Below are positions 16,641 through 24,683 of a DNA stretch of 64,000 bases, piece by piece; position 1 is the stretch's first letter; every line of letters begins with the position of its first letter. The stretch is taken from contig BOKF01000008.1 of NCBI GenBank assembly GCA_016860845.1, forward strand, positions 124,001 through 188,000, written 5' to 3'. The notes beneath the pieces were generated by a model that saw only the letters and a list, made by a program, of their open reading frames with translations, had not been told where the DNA came from and did not search any database. This DNA is from Chloroflexota bacterium. GTDB taxonomy: Bacteria > Chloroflexota > Anaerolineae > 4572-78 > J111. The translations under genes and the position numbers were made by a program.

Positions 16641-17933
16641 TTGTTTGTAGACACAATTCAAGGGCGGCTTCTTGTCAAAGGAGCCGCTGTTGCTGTGGTA
16701 GTGACAGGCGTAGTGTTGGCAATTTGGCCTGATGCTTCTCCAAGCACACCAACACCAGTAGAGAGGGCTATAACCTTGCCGACCCGGACACCCCAGCCCC
16801 CAGCGAGCGCTACGGCTAAAGCAGTCAGCCAGGTGACCAGGCAGCCTAAGCTGACCTTACCATCGAAGACCCCCACCTCGACCCCAACCGCGATGCCGAC
16901 AGTTGGACCCGTGAGGCACACTGTCCGTTCGGGAGAAATGTTACTGGCTATCGCCGCCGAGTACGATACGTCGGTCGAAAAGATTATGATGGTCAACGAG
17001 ATAACCGACCCAACTACCATCCAGATTGGCCAAGAACTGCTCATCCCGGTGACGGCTACGCCCGCCGGTAAAGTAACCCCCCAACCCACCCCCAAGTTGG
17101 TTTTTCACACCATTGAGCCGGGCGATACGCTCCTGGCCCTTGCTCTGAAATATGATACAACTGTTGAATCGCTCATGGCGGCTAACTGGATTAGCAATCC
17201 CGCCGGCTTGCAGCTTGGGCAAAAGCTGGTCATCCCCCCTGAGAATGGAACCTTGCCCGATCCTATTTTGTGGGCGCCAACGGCGGTCCACGACGTGGAG
17301 AGCGGGGACACCGTGCTGGCCCTGGCCCTGGAATATGGCTCCAGTGTTGAGGATATTCTGGCGGCCAATCCCGATTTGGAACCCACCTCCTTACAAATCG
17401 GCCAGCAACTCTCCGTTCCTTTGACCCGGCAAAAAATTAATCCCGGTGGGAACCAGGCCGTGGCAGTAAAATTACCGGCTGCGCCCACCCTCTCGACGGC
17501 TGACCTGGCCGCTCTCAAAAAAGGCTCGCCCAGCCTGGTGGGGCTGGAGCAGGCGATGGTTGAGGCAGTCAACGCCGAACGCCACGACGAAGCGTTACCT
17601 CCCTTTGCTGTTGATGAGCAGTTAACCCTGATGGCCTGGGGGCAGGCCCAGGATATGGTCAAGCGCGGCTATTTTGGTCACATCACCCCCGAAGGCCGCA
17701 CCCTGCGTAACCGTTTTGAGGATCGCGGGCTGGCTTCGACGCGGGTGGGCGAGAACATTTACCTCAGTGTCAAGCCGGCCAACCAGGCGGTTCAAGCGGC
17801 GGTTGGCTGGTTCATGGGCGACCCGCCGCACCGGCGCAATATCCTGCATGCTCATTTTAATCGGATTGGGGTAGGGGTCGCGCAGGAATCATCGGGTTGG
17901 TACACCTTTGTGTTGGTGTTTGCAGGAGATTAG
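16641..17933 (+). CDS. membrane-anchored protein with three LysM and a CAP domain
   Basis: 430-residue surface protein: N-terminal membrane segment (about 14-29), Thr/Pro-rich linker, three LysM repeats (about 92-137, 154-200, 216-261) and a C-terminal CAP/SCP domain (about 303-430) with GYFGHITPEGRTL, VGENIY, and HRRNILHAHFNRIGVG. LysM binds peptidoglycan or chitin-like glycans; bacterial CAP domains are extracellular with largely unknown activity. The start is placed at a TTG (16641) because AAGGAG lies 6 bases ahead and a TATAAT box is at 16590. The frame is open from 16452, but residues upstream look non-coding. It is adjacent to a paralogue with the same architecture. Confidence 0.85.
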   Translation: MFVDTIQGRLLVKGAAVAVVVTGVVLAIWPDASPSTPTPVERAITLPTRTPQPPASATAKAVSQVTRQPKLTLPSKTPTSTPTAMPTVGPVRHTVRSGEMLLAIAAEYDTSVEKIMMVNEITDPTTIQIGQELLIPVTATPAGKVTPQPTPKLVFHTIEPGDTLLALALKYDTTVESLMAANWISNPAGLQLGQKLVIPPENGTLPDPILWAPTAVHDVESGDTVLALALEYGSSVEDILAANPDLEPTSLQIGQQLSVPLTRQKINPGGNQAVAVKLPAAPTLSTADLAALKKGSPSLVGLEQAMVEAVNAERHDEALPPFAVDEQLTLMAWGQAQDMVKRGYFGHITPEGRTLRNRFEDRGLASTRVGENIYLSVKPANQAVQAAVGWFMGDPPHRRNILHAHFNRIGVGVAQESSGWYTFVLVFAGD

Positions 17934-17940
17934 GGCCGGC

Positions 17941-19407
17941 ATGAAGAACTTGAAACTCCGGGAACTCATCGAAAAATTGCCGGCTTACTGGTGGGGCTGG
18001 TCAGCCTTGACTGTCGCTTTCATCGGCGCAGCCGCCTGGGTGCAAGCCAACGTAGGCCAGCCAACGCCCCCACCGCCGGTGAGCATTATTCTGCCCACTC
18101 CCGCTCCGCCAACGCCGACTCCAGCGGCGACGCCACTTCCGGCTATCATTGAACCCCTGGGTAATTTGGTGGAAGTAGCAATCTTGAAGATGACGCCTCT
18201 GCCCCAGGTCACTGCTACGCCTACGGCTCTCCCAACCGCTACGCCGACCCCTATTTTTGTATTTCACCCCGTTAAGGCAGGTGAAACGCTTATCTCGATT
18301 GCCTCCAAATATGGCATTACCACCGAAGCTCTACTGGCCGCCAATAACATCCGCGACCCGGCTAACCTGGAAGCCGGGCAAGATTTACTGATTCCACCCA
18401 AAGATGGGCTGCGCATTCCGGTAGTGCCGCACACGGTTGCCGCAGGAGATACGTTGTTAAGTATCGCCGCCAAATACGGTTCCAGTGTCAAAAAGATCTT
18501 AGCGGCCAACCCCCAGTTAAAGGCCGATGATTTGCCAGTTGGTGAGAGTATCGCCGTGCCGGTTGTCTTCACAGAGGACAAGCCCATTGTGCCGCCAGAG
18601 GAGGCAGGGAAGCCGGTATATTACACGATAGCTGAGGGTGATACGCCCCTGGCCATTGCCCAGGAGTATGATGTGCCGGTAGAGTTACTCTTGGCGGCGA
18701 ATGATATTACCGATCCAACCCTGCTCCAAATAGGCCAGCAGCTCTTGATTCCGCCCACCGAAGGCTTGACCCAGGGCGTTCCTATCATTCTTTATGACCT
18801 GGAAGAGGGTGATACCCTGCTGGGGCTTGCGTCTAAATTCGGCTCAAGCGTTAAAGATATTCTGGCCGTTAATCCTGAGCTTATTCCCTCTTCCCTGGAG
18901 GTTGGTCAAACCGTTGCCATTCCTGTAATCTTTGCCCCGCCGCGTCCTACACCCGCGCCCCAGCGACCCAGGGCAACGCCGGTCCCCATTGCTCCACCGC
19001 CCAGCCTGGTCGAGATGGAGCAGCAGATGATCGCTGGGGTCAATGCGCAGCGAGAGGCAGCCGGATTGCCGCCCTATCAGGTTGACGAAGAGATTGCCCA
19101 GATGGCGCTGGACCACGCTCAGGATATGGTGGTGCGCGGTTATTTCGGCCATGTGACGCCTGAAGGAAATACGCTGCGTGACCGTTTTGCCAAGTTGGAC
19201 CTTAGCAGTATCCTCAACGTCGGCGAGGATATTCAACGCAACACTCGCCCGGCGGGCGAGACAGTTCAATTTGCCTTGAACTGGTTCATGAACAGCCGCC
19301 CGCACCGGGCCAACATTCTACATCCCCACCACAACCGCATCGGCGTCGGCATCGTCGAAGGGCCGCCGGGCTGGTATACCTATGTGCTGGTGTTTGCGGA
19401 GAGATAA
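17941..19407 (+). CDS. membrane-anchored protein with four LysM and a CAP domain
   Basis: 488-residue paralogue of the preceding gene: membrane segment (about 17-35), Thr/Pro linker, four LysM repeats (about 107-153, 162-208, 226-272, 283-329) and a CAP domain (about 356-488) containing RGYFGHVTPEGNTL, NVGEDI and HRANILHPHHNRIGVG. It has one more LysM repeat than its neighbour; the extra copy is most like the third. The start ATG at 17941 lies 8 bases after the neighbour's stop, so the genes are almost certainly one operon. Probable role in cell-wall anchoring; no catalytic activity is proven for these CAP domains. Confidence 0.9.
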   Translation: MKNLKLRELIEKLPAYWWGWSALTVAFIGAAAWVQANVGQPTPPPPVSIILPTPAPPTPTPAATPLPAIIEPLGNLVEVAILKMTPLPQVTATPTALPTATPTPIFVFHPVKAGETLISIASKYGITTEALLAANNIRDPANLEAGQDLLIPPKDGLRIPVVPHTVAAGDTLLSIAAKYGSSVKKILAANPQLKADDLPVGESIAVPVVFTEDKPIVPPEEAGKPVYYTIAEGDTPLAIAQEYDVPVELLLAANDITDPTLLQIGQQLLIPPTEGLTQGVPIILYDLEEGDTLLGLASKFGSSVKDILAVNPELIPSSLEVGQTVAIPVIFAPPRPTPAPQRPRATPVPIAPPPSLVEMEQQMIAGVNAQREAAGLPPYQVDEEIAQMALDHAQDMVVRGYFGHVTPEGNTLRDRFAKLDLSSILNVGEDIQRNTRPAGETVQFALNWFMNSRPHRANILHPHHNRIGVGIVEGPPGWYTYVLVFAER

Positions 19408-19448
19408 ATTCAAAAACGTAAAGCGTAAAAAGTAATCCCTAATTTAAC

Positions 19449-21686
19449 TTACACAACTTGTGGCCTCGGCTGAGACAACAGGCGGGCAATCGGGCGCAGT
19501 TCCATCCACCACTGCTCTTTGGGCCGGCGGTGAACGGTGTCGAGCATACGCGGCAGGTCTTCCAGGCTGAAAAACTTGACCTGGCCGGCCTGCAAGCCGA
19601 TAAAGGAAGCCGCCGGCGTTGCCTCTTGGGCCTGTCCGATCAAATAATCAATGCACTTGGCGGCCAGACGGGTGGCCTGAATCCGGTCAAAGGGTGAAGG
19701 GTCGCCGCCCTGTTGCAGGTGGCCCAGAATGGCCTGGCGCACGTCAAATAACTCCTTGCTTTCTTCCTCAAAGAGTGAGCACAAAAAATTGGTGGTGTAG
19801 AGCGGGTTGGCGTACTCATTCCGAATCAGCAGGGCCAGCCGCCGGCCGCGCTCAAAACCGGCCACCAGCCGGGCCAAATCGGCCTGGAGATCGGTCAGGC
19901 TGATGCCTTCTTCATTCAGGTAGACCCGTTCAGCGCCGGTGGCCATGCCGCTCATTAAGGCCAGATAGCCGCAGTAACGGCCCATCACCTCGACCACAAA
20001 ACAGCGCTGCGAGGCCACCGCCGACTGCTTGATTTTATCCACCGCCTGGACAATATTGTTCAGGGCCGTATCCGCGCCGATGCTCAACTCCGAGCCGGGC
20101 AGATCGTTGTCAATCGAGGCCGGCAGACAGACAATCGGGAGCTTAAAGGCGGGAAAGTTGGGCCGCCGGGAAAAAAGCTCGTGGGCTGACTGGTAGCCCG
20201 TCCAGCCGCCAATGATGAGCAGGCCATCAATTTGGTGGGTTTCAAGGTTGCGGGCAATGGCATAAAAATCGCTGCCATCAGGCGTAAAGCGGTTGGTGCC
20301 TAATTCCGCCCCGCCGCGCGTGGCCCAGCCGTTAACGCTCATCCAATCTAACTCCTGGATGTCGCCGGCCACCAGCCCTTTGAAGCCATTCTGCACGCCC
20401 AGCATCTTATGGCCGTGATCAATTCCCAGCCGGACAGCCACTCGCACGGCCGGATTCATCCCCGGCGCCGGTCCTCCGGAGTGCATGACCGCCAGGCGGA
20501 GTTGTTTTTGACCCCGTTTAGGAGGATGGGGTACCGCCCGCACCATGGTGCGCAGAGTCCGAAAAGCATCTTTGAAGCTGCCGCCCCGCAGCGCCATAGC
20601 CGTTTCATAATCGTTGCTGGTAATGGCTTCGTTGACGGACTGGGTTTGGCGCACGGCATCCATCAGGGGTGAGTGGACAATGCGGTTGCCGCGAATGCCG
20701 ATCAATTGGGGAGGGGTGTCCGATTTGGCCGCTAAAAGCGTCTCCACGGCGGCGTAGCCCATCATCGTGCTCAGGTTTCGATCAAAGGCGCTGGGCGAGC
20801 CGCCGCGCTGCACGTGGCCCAAAATGGTCACGCGCGCGTCCTCGCCCAACCGTTCCTCCAGCACCTTTTTAACGTAATCGCTGGTAATGGGCTGGCCGTG
20901 CCGATCCTGCGCTCCTTCGGCAATAAGAACAATGCTGTCACGCCGGCGGCCCACCTCTCGCCCGGCTTTCAGCTCTTTGCACATGGTCTCTTCCCAATTT
21001 TCCACATCAGGTGGACTTTCCGGAATCAGCACCCAATCCGCGCCGCCGGCGATGGCTCCCATCAGGGCCAGATAGCCGCAGCGGCGGCCCATCACTTCCA
21101 CCACAAAGGTGCGCTGGTGGCTGGCGGCGGTGCTGCCCAGGGCATCCAGGGCTTCGGTGATGCGGTGCAGGGCTGTGTCGGTGCCGATGGTCATATCGGT
21201 CCCAAACATATCGTTATCAATCGAACCGACCAGGCCGACGACGGCCAGGCTGGGGTGGCGCTCGGCCACTTTCGGGGTGATTTCACCCTGTTCGACCAGT
21301 TCAGCCAGCAGCTCCGGCCACTCCCGGCGAAAAGTGTCCGCTCCGGTCAGACTGCCGTCCCCGCCAATGACCACCAGCCCATCAATTTTGCGCTTGAGCA
21401 GATTGCGCGCCGCCTGCCGCCGCCCCTCCCGGGTGCGAAAGGCCGCACAGCGAGCCGTGCCAATCACCGTACCGCCCTGCTGTAAAATGCTGCCCACCGA
21501 GTCCCAAACCATTGGCACAATTTGGTCACCGCCGTCCACCATCCCCTGATACCCTTCCCGGATGGCAAAAACTTCCACCCCCCGCGCCAGAGCGGTGCGA
21601 ACCACAGCCCGCACGGCTGCGTTCATACCAGGGGCATCACCGCCGCTGGTCAACACACCAATAGAATTTTTGGGTTGTGCAGACAT
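19449..21686 (-). CDS. tandem two-domain 6-phosphofructokinase
   Basis: 745-residue protein made of two phosphofructokinase domains (about 1-385 and 395-745), like eukaryotic PFKs rather than the usual 320-residue bacterial enzyme. The N-domain has GGDGS (108-112), GSIDND (154-159) and GHVQRGGSPSAFDR. Gly at positions equivalent to 104 and 124 points to ATP rather than pyrophosphate as donor. In the C-domain GGDGS has become GGWTG (493-497) while SIDND (524-528) survives, suggesting an altered nucleotide site and possibly a regulatory half. The ATG at 21686 has AAGGAGTAATCATT upstream; the frame extends to 21731. Cytosolic, glycolysis. Confidence 0.9.
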   Translation of the reverse strand: MSAQPKNSIGVLTSGGDAPGMNAAVRAVVRTALARGVEVFAIREGYQGMVDGGDQIVPMVWDSVGSILQQGGTVIGTARCAAFRTREGRRQAARNLLKRKIDGLVVIGGDGSLTGADTFRREWPELLAELVEQGEITPKVAERHPSLAVVGLVGSIDNDMFGTDMTIGTDTALHRITEALDALGSTAASHQRTFVVEVMGRRCGYLALMGAIAGGADWVLIPESPPDVENWEETMCKELKAGREVGRRRDSIVLIAEGAQDRHGQPITSDYVKKVLEERLGEDARVTILGHVQRGGSPSAFDRNLSTMMGYAAVETLLAAKSDTPPQLIGIRGNRIVHSPLMDAVRQTQSVNEAITSNDYETAMALRGGSFKDAFRTLRTMVRAVPHPPKRGQKQLRLAVMHSGGPAPGMNPAVRVAVRLGIDHGHKMLGVQNGFKGLVAGDIQELDWMSVNGWATRGGAELGTNRFTPDGSDFYAIARNLETHQIDGLLIIGGWTGYQSAHELFSRRPNFPAFKLPIVCLPASIDNDLPGSELSIGADTALNNIVQAVDKIKQSAVASQRCFVVEVMGRYCGYLALMSGMATGAERVYLNEEGISLTDLQADLARLVAGFERGRRLALLIRNEYANPLYTTNFLCSLFEEESKELFDVRQAILGHLQQGGDPSPFDRIQATRLAAKCIDYLIGQAQEATPAASFIGLQAGQVKFFSLEDLPRMLDTVHRRPKEQWWMELRPIARLLSQPRPQVV

Positions 21687-21736
21687 AATGATTACTCCTT
21701 TGTCTACGCTTGTAAAGAAACTGACCCCCACCCTAA

Positions 21737-21759
21737 CCCTCCCCCTATCAGGGGGAGGG
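21737..21759. repeat. CCCTCCCCCT hairpin between GNAT and PFK genes
   Basis: 10-bp perfect arms around ATC, in a longer CACCCTAACCCTC/GAGGGAAGGGAGGGG phrase pair. It lies between the acetyltransferase stop and the phosphofructokinase start on the minus strand. Confidence 0.75.
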
Positions 21760-21775
21760 AAGGGAGGGGGTGCGG

Positions 21776-22345
21776 TCAGCGGTCAGCCGTCCGCGGTCGT
21801 ACGAACTTGGCCATAAAAATATCCGGCTTGCCGGGTCCATTGGCATCGGGCATCACCCCTACAATGACAAAGCCGAGTTTCTGATAAAACTCATAAGGAT
21901 GTCCCCGCAGATTCTTGATCTTCGCTACGTGGTCAAATACATTCGGGTAAAGATTGACCCCACTCAGCGAAGTCATATTGTTCTCATCATCTGTGCCCAG
22001 CCACAGGGTCAAGCCACCCTGCCGCTGCACCTGCGCCTCCAGGTCAGCCACTAGCGCCCGCCCAATCCCTTGCCCCTGGCGGTTGGGTCGCACCACCAGG
22101 GGATGCAGTTCCCACACGTGTCCATCATACTGTCGAATACCCCCTACCCAACCCAATACCGTTCCATCGTCGGCCAGGGCCACCCGGCTAATCCGGCCCG
22201 GCTCGAATGATTCTTGTACTTCGGCCAGGGCCGAGGCTATATCCGGCCACGCTTCCGGCCAATGTTCCCGAAACGCCTCCACCAAAAGCTCAGCCGCTTG
22301 CTGGACACTACCTTGATCCTCTGCTTTCAAATCTACAATCCTCAT
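21776..22345 (-). CDS. GNAT acetyltransferase, AAC(6')-Ii-like
   Basis: 189-residue GNAT-fold enzyme. Its second half follows the Enterococcus AAC(6')-Ii layout closely: WELHPLVV, acetyl-CoA loop RQGQGIGRAL, LWLGTDDEN, TSLSGVNLY, KNLRGHPYEFYQKLGF and VGVMPDANGPGKPDI. AAC(6')-Ii acetylates aminoglycosides but also accepts other polycationic substrates, so a native role other than resistance is quite possible. The C-terminus (PRTADR) reads into a GCGGTC phrase repeat. The start codon and its AGAGG lie at the end of a pyrimidine-type phrase repeat that also enters the neighbouring deacetylase gene. Confidence 0.85.
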   Translation of the reverse strand: MRIVDLKAEDQGSVQQAAELLVEAFREHWPEAWPDIASALAEVQESFEPGRISRVALADDGTVLGWVGGIRQYDGHVWELHPLVVRPNRQGQGIGRALVADLEAQVQRQGGLTLWLGTDDENNMTSLSGVNLYPNVFDHVAKIKNLRGHPYEFYQKLGFVIVGVMPDANGPGKPDIFMAKFVRPRTADR

Positions 22346-22455
22346 CCTCTATCTTCTACCCTCTATCTTCTATCTTCCATCTTTTACCCTCTATCTTCCA
22401 TCTTCTATCTTCTACCCTCTATCCTCTATCTTCCATCCTCCATCTTCCATCTTCT
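22341..22455. repeat. low-complexity TATCTTCTACCCTC phrase array
   Basis: About ten imperfect copies of an 8-10-base phrase (CTATCTTC, CCATCTTC, TACCCTC). It spans the gap between the deacetylase and acetyltransferase genes and continues into both: it encodes the last residues of the deacetylase and contains the start region of the acetyltransferase. Confidence 0.85.
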
Positions 22456-23361
22456 CTCCCCACACCTCTGCCGTTCCGCCGCCTCTTGGATGGTCTGGAA
22501 ATGGATATCCACAATATCCTCGATCTGCGGGGCGTAGCCGCCCGACATGGTGATGGCAACGGGCAAACCCGCGGCCTGGCAGAAGTCAAATACCAGCCGG
22601 TCCCGCGCGGCCAGTCCCGCTTTGCTCAAAGCCAGCCGGCCCAGCCGGTCGCCGGCAAAGGGGTCGGCCCCAGCCAGATAAATGGCCAGATCCGCTTGTG
22701 CCCGGTCCAATGCCTGGCACAGACCCTGCTCCAACGCCGCCAGGTAGGTGGCGTCGTCTGTATCGTCCGCCAGTTCCACATCCAGGTTGCTTTGCTCCTT
22801 GTGGAAGGGGAAATTTTTCGCGCCGTGAATAGAGAAGGTGAAGACAGTCGGATCGCCGGCCAGGATAGCGGCCGTGCCGTTGCCCTGGTGTACATCGCAA
22901 TCAATAATGACGATCCGCCGCGCCCGGCCTTCGGCCTGCATGGCCCGTGCGGCAATGGCGCTGTCGTTGAACACGCAGAAACCCTGGCCGCCGTCGCGAA
23001 AGGCGTGATGGGTGCCGCCGGCCAGGTTGGCCGCAAAACCGTCCTCCAGCGCGGCCCGGCAGGCGGCGATGGTGGCCCCCGAAGAGCGGCGCGAGCGTTC
23101 AACCATCCCCGGCGACCAGGGAAAGCCGATGCGCCGAATTTCCTGGGGCGTCAACAAACCGTTCTGGACCCGGTGCAAGTAATCCGCATCATGCGCCCGG
23201 ATGATTTCGGCATCGCTGGCAGCGGGAGGGACGCGCATGTTCTCCGGGGCAATCAGGCCGGACTCGGCGACCCGTTGGCGCAGCAAGGCGTATTTTTGCA
23301 TAGGGAAACGATGTTCTGGCGGCAGTGGCAGCACAAAGTGATCGGTATAAAAGACTTTCAA
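22426..23361 (-). CDS. histone deacetylase-fold hydrolase
   Basis: 311-residue zinc hydrolase of the arginase/deacetylase fold, class IV/HDAC11-like. The catalytic His pair is H118-H119 (GGTHHAF), zinc ligands are D156, H158 (DCDVHQGNGT) and D233 (AGADPF), and the transition-state Tyr is Y276 (SGGY). Bacterial members act on acetylated small molecules, polyamines or proteins. The start is placed at TTG 23361, which overlaps the TGA of the exchanger gene (TTGA) and has AAGGAC upstream; the frame extends to 23601 inside the exchanger gene. The last ~10 residues (RWKMEDGR) are encoded by a phrase repeat and are probably not part of the fold. Confidence 0.87.
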   Translation of the reverse strand: MKVFYTDHFVLPLPPEHRFPMQKYALLRQRVAESGLIAPENMRVPPAASDAEIIRAHDADYLHRVQNGLLTPQEIRRIGFPWSPGMVERSRRSSGATIAACRAALEDGFAANLAGGTHHAFRDGGQGFCVFNDSAIAARAMQAEGRARRIVIIDCDVHQGNGTAAILAGDPTVFTFSIHGAKNFPFHKEQSNLDVELADDTDDATYLAALEQGLCQALDRAQADLAIYLAGADPFAGDRLGRLALSKAGLAARDRLVFDFCQAAGLPVAITMSGGYAPQIEDIVDIHFQTIQEAAERQRCGERRWKMEDGR

Positions 23362-24470
23362 CTGTTTTGTCCTTGCGCCATCGTCTGGCGATTGGTCCGC
23401 ACAGTTCGCGTCAGTACAACCGCCAGAGTGATAACGGTCAGCGGAATAATAAAATAGACCATTGCCGCCACGAAAGCGGGCAAAATGGTATGTTCCGTGG
23501 CTCTTAAAATTAAGTACAGCGTGTAGACCAGATAATAGCCAAAAAGCAGCCCCCCTTCCCAACGGGCAATTTTGTGGCCGTTGAAAAAGATGGGCAGACA
23601 AGCGGCTGCGACGGCGATCATCACCGGGATGTCAAAAGAGAGCGCCGCCGCAGGGACGTGGATGCCGTTGGGCGAGACCAGGCTGGTCAGACCCAGGACA
23701 GATAGGATGTTAAAGATGTTGCTGCCGACAACGTTGCCGACGGCAATATCCCGTTCGCCGCGCAAGCTGGCCATGACCGAGGCCGCGACTTCCGGCAGCG
23801 AGGTGCCGATGGCGATGATGGTCAGCCCGATCAGTAGTTCACTCAACCCCAAAGCCCTGGCCATCATAATCGCTCCTTCGACCAGCCAGTTTGAACCGAT
23901 GGTCAGCATACCCAGGCCAATCGCTACCAGAGCCACATACATCATGAGGTTTCGAGGTGAGGGGGGAACAGGCTCAGGGCCATACTCCTGGGCGTACTCC
24001 TGTTTAACCTGGCGGCTTTCCTGGCGACTCTGGCGAATGGACCAGATAATATAGAGGATGATCCCGGCAAAAAGGATGGCGCCATCAAACCGGCCAATCT
24101 GGCCATCCAGCCCCATGAGCAGCATCAACAAAGAGAGACCAATCATCAGCGGCACATCCAGGCGGATCAACTTATGCGCCACTACGAGGGGTGTAATCAG
24201 GGCGGCCAGCCCCAGAATGAGCAGCACATTGCAGATGTTGCTGCCGATGACATTACCCAGGGCCATGTCACTTTGGCCGGCCCAGGCCGATTGAACGGTA
24301 ACGGCCAGTTCAGGCGAGCTGGTGCCAAAGGCCACCACCGTCAGCCCAATCACCAGCGGCGAAATACCCAGGGCCGCCGCAAGGCGGGTCGCCCCGCGCA
24401 GCAGTATCTCAGCTCCAGCCAGCAGCAAAACCAAACCCAGAACGAATAACAGGAGGACGGTGATATCCAT
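23358..24470 (-). CDS. calcium/sodium antiporter (CaCA family, YrbG-like)
   Basis: 370-residue inner-membrane cation exchanger with ten or so hydrophobic segments in two inverted halves. Each half carries the alpha-repeat: GTSSPELAVTVQS followed by GNVIGSNICN in the first, and GTSLPEVAASVMAS followed by GNVVGSNIFN in the second. A charged cytoplasmic loop (SRQESRQVKQEYAQEYG, about 150-170) separates them. The family extrudes Ca2+ in exchange for Na+ or H+. Its stop codon overlaps the start of the deacetylase gene by translational coupling. The phosphatase gene diverges upstream. Confidence 0.92.
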   Translation of the reverse strand: MDITVLLLFVLGLVLLLAGAEILLRGATRLAAALGISPLVIGLTVVAFGTSSPELAVTVQSAWAGQSDMALGNVIGSNICNVLLILGLAALITPLVVAHKLIRLDVPLMIGLSLLMLLMGLDGQIGRFDGAILFAGIILYIIWSIRQSRQESRQVKQEYAQEYGPEPVPPSPRNLMMYVALVAIGLGMLTIGSNWLVEGAIMMARALGLSELLIGLTIIAIGTSLPEVAASVMASLRGERDIAVGNVVGSNIFNILSVLGLTSLVSPNGIHVPAAALSFDIPVMIAVAAACLPIFFNGHKIARWEGGLLFGYYLVYTLYLILRATEHTILPAFVAAMVYFIIPLTVITLAVVLTRTVRTNRQTMAQGQNS

Positions 24471-24546
24471 AAACTTTGACCTTTTTGGGTGAGAGCTTTT
24501 TAAGCTGTCGGCATTATGCCATAAGTCGCAGGGCTAGACAAAGTTA

Positions 24547-24575
24547 TTGGCGGGGTCGGCCAGGATGTGTATAAT
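24547..24575 (+). promoter_or_regulatory. sigma70-type promoter for histidine phosphatase
   Basis: TTGGCG (24547-24552), a 17-base spacer and TATAAT (24570-24575). The transcript would begin near 24582 and carry a roughly 100-base leader with a terminator-like hairpin. Confidence 0.65.
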
Positions 24576-24589
24576 CCTCTGTAGCAAGG

Positions 24590-24661
24590 GGGCTGCTCAT
24601 TTGTCCAGACCTCACAGGTCTTTAAGACCTGTGAGGTCTAAAAGAGCAGCCCTTTATTTTT
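24590..24661 (+). promoter_or_regulatory. terminator-like hairpin in 5' leader (possible attenuator)
   Basis: Outer arms GGGCTGCTC (24590-24598) and GAGCAGCCC (24644-24652) enclose the 33-bp AGACC palindrome and are followed by TTTATTTTT. It sits downstream of a promoter and upstream of the phosphatase start, with no upstream plus-strand gene to terminate, so it may limit read-through into the phosphatase gene. Confidence 0.55.
24607..24639. repeat. AGACC palindrome family, copy 1 (variant)
   Basis: 33-bp palindrome with centre CTTTAAG, of the same size and framework as the copies at 27395, 38079 and 43120 but with the CTCACAG variant of the arm. Confidence 0.85.
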
Positions 24662-24683
24662 AATAGCAGGGAGACTCAACCTT

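Noticed and set aside
19449..21686. Pyrophosphate-dependent phosphofructokinase
   Set aside because: The diagnostic Asp (GGDDS) and Lys before TIDND are both Gly here (GGDGS, GSIDND), pointing to ATP.
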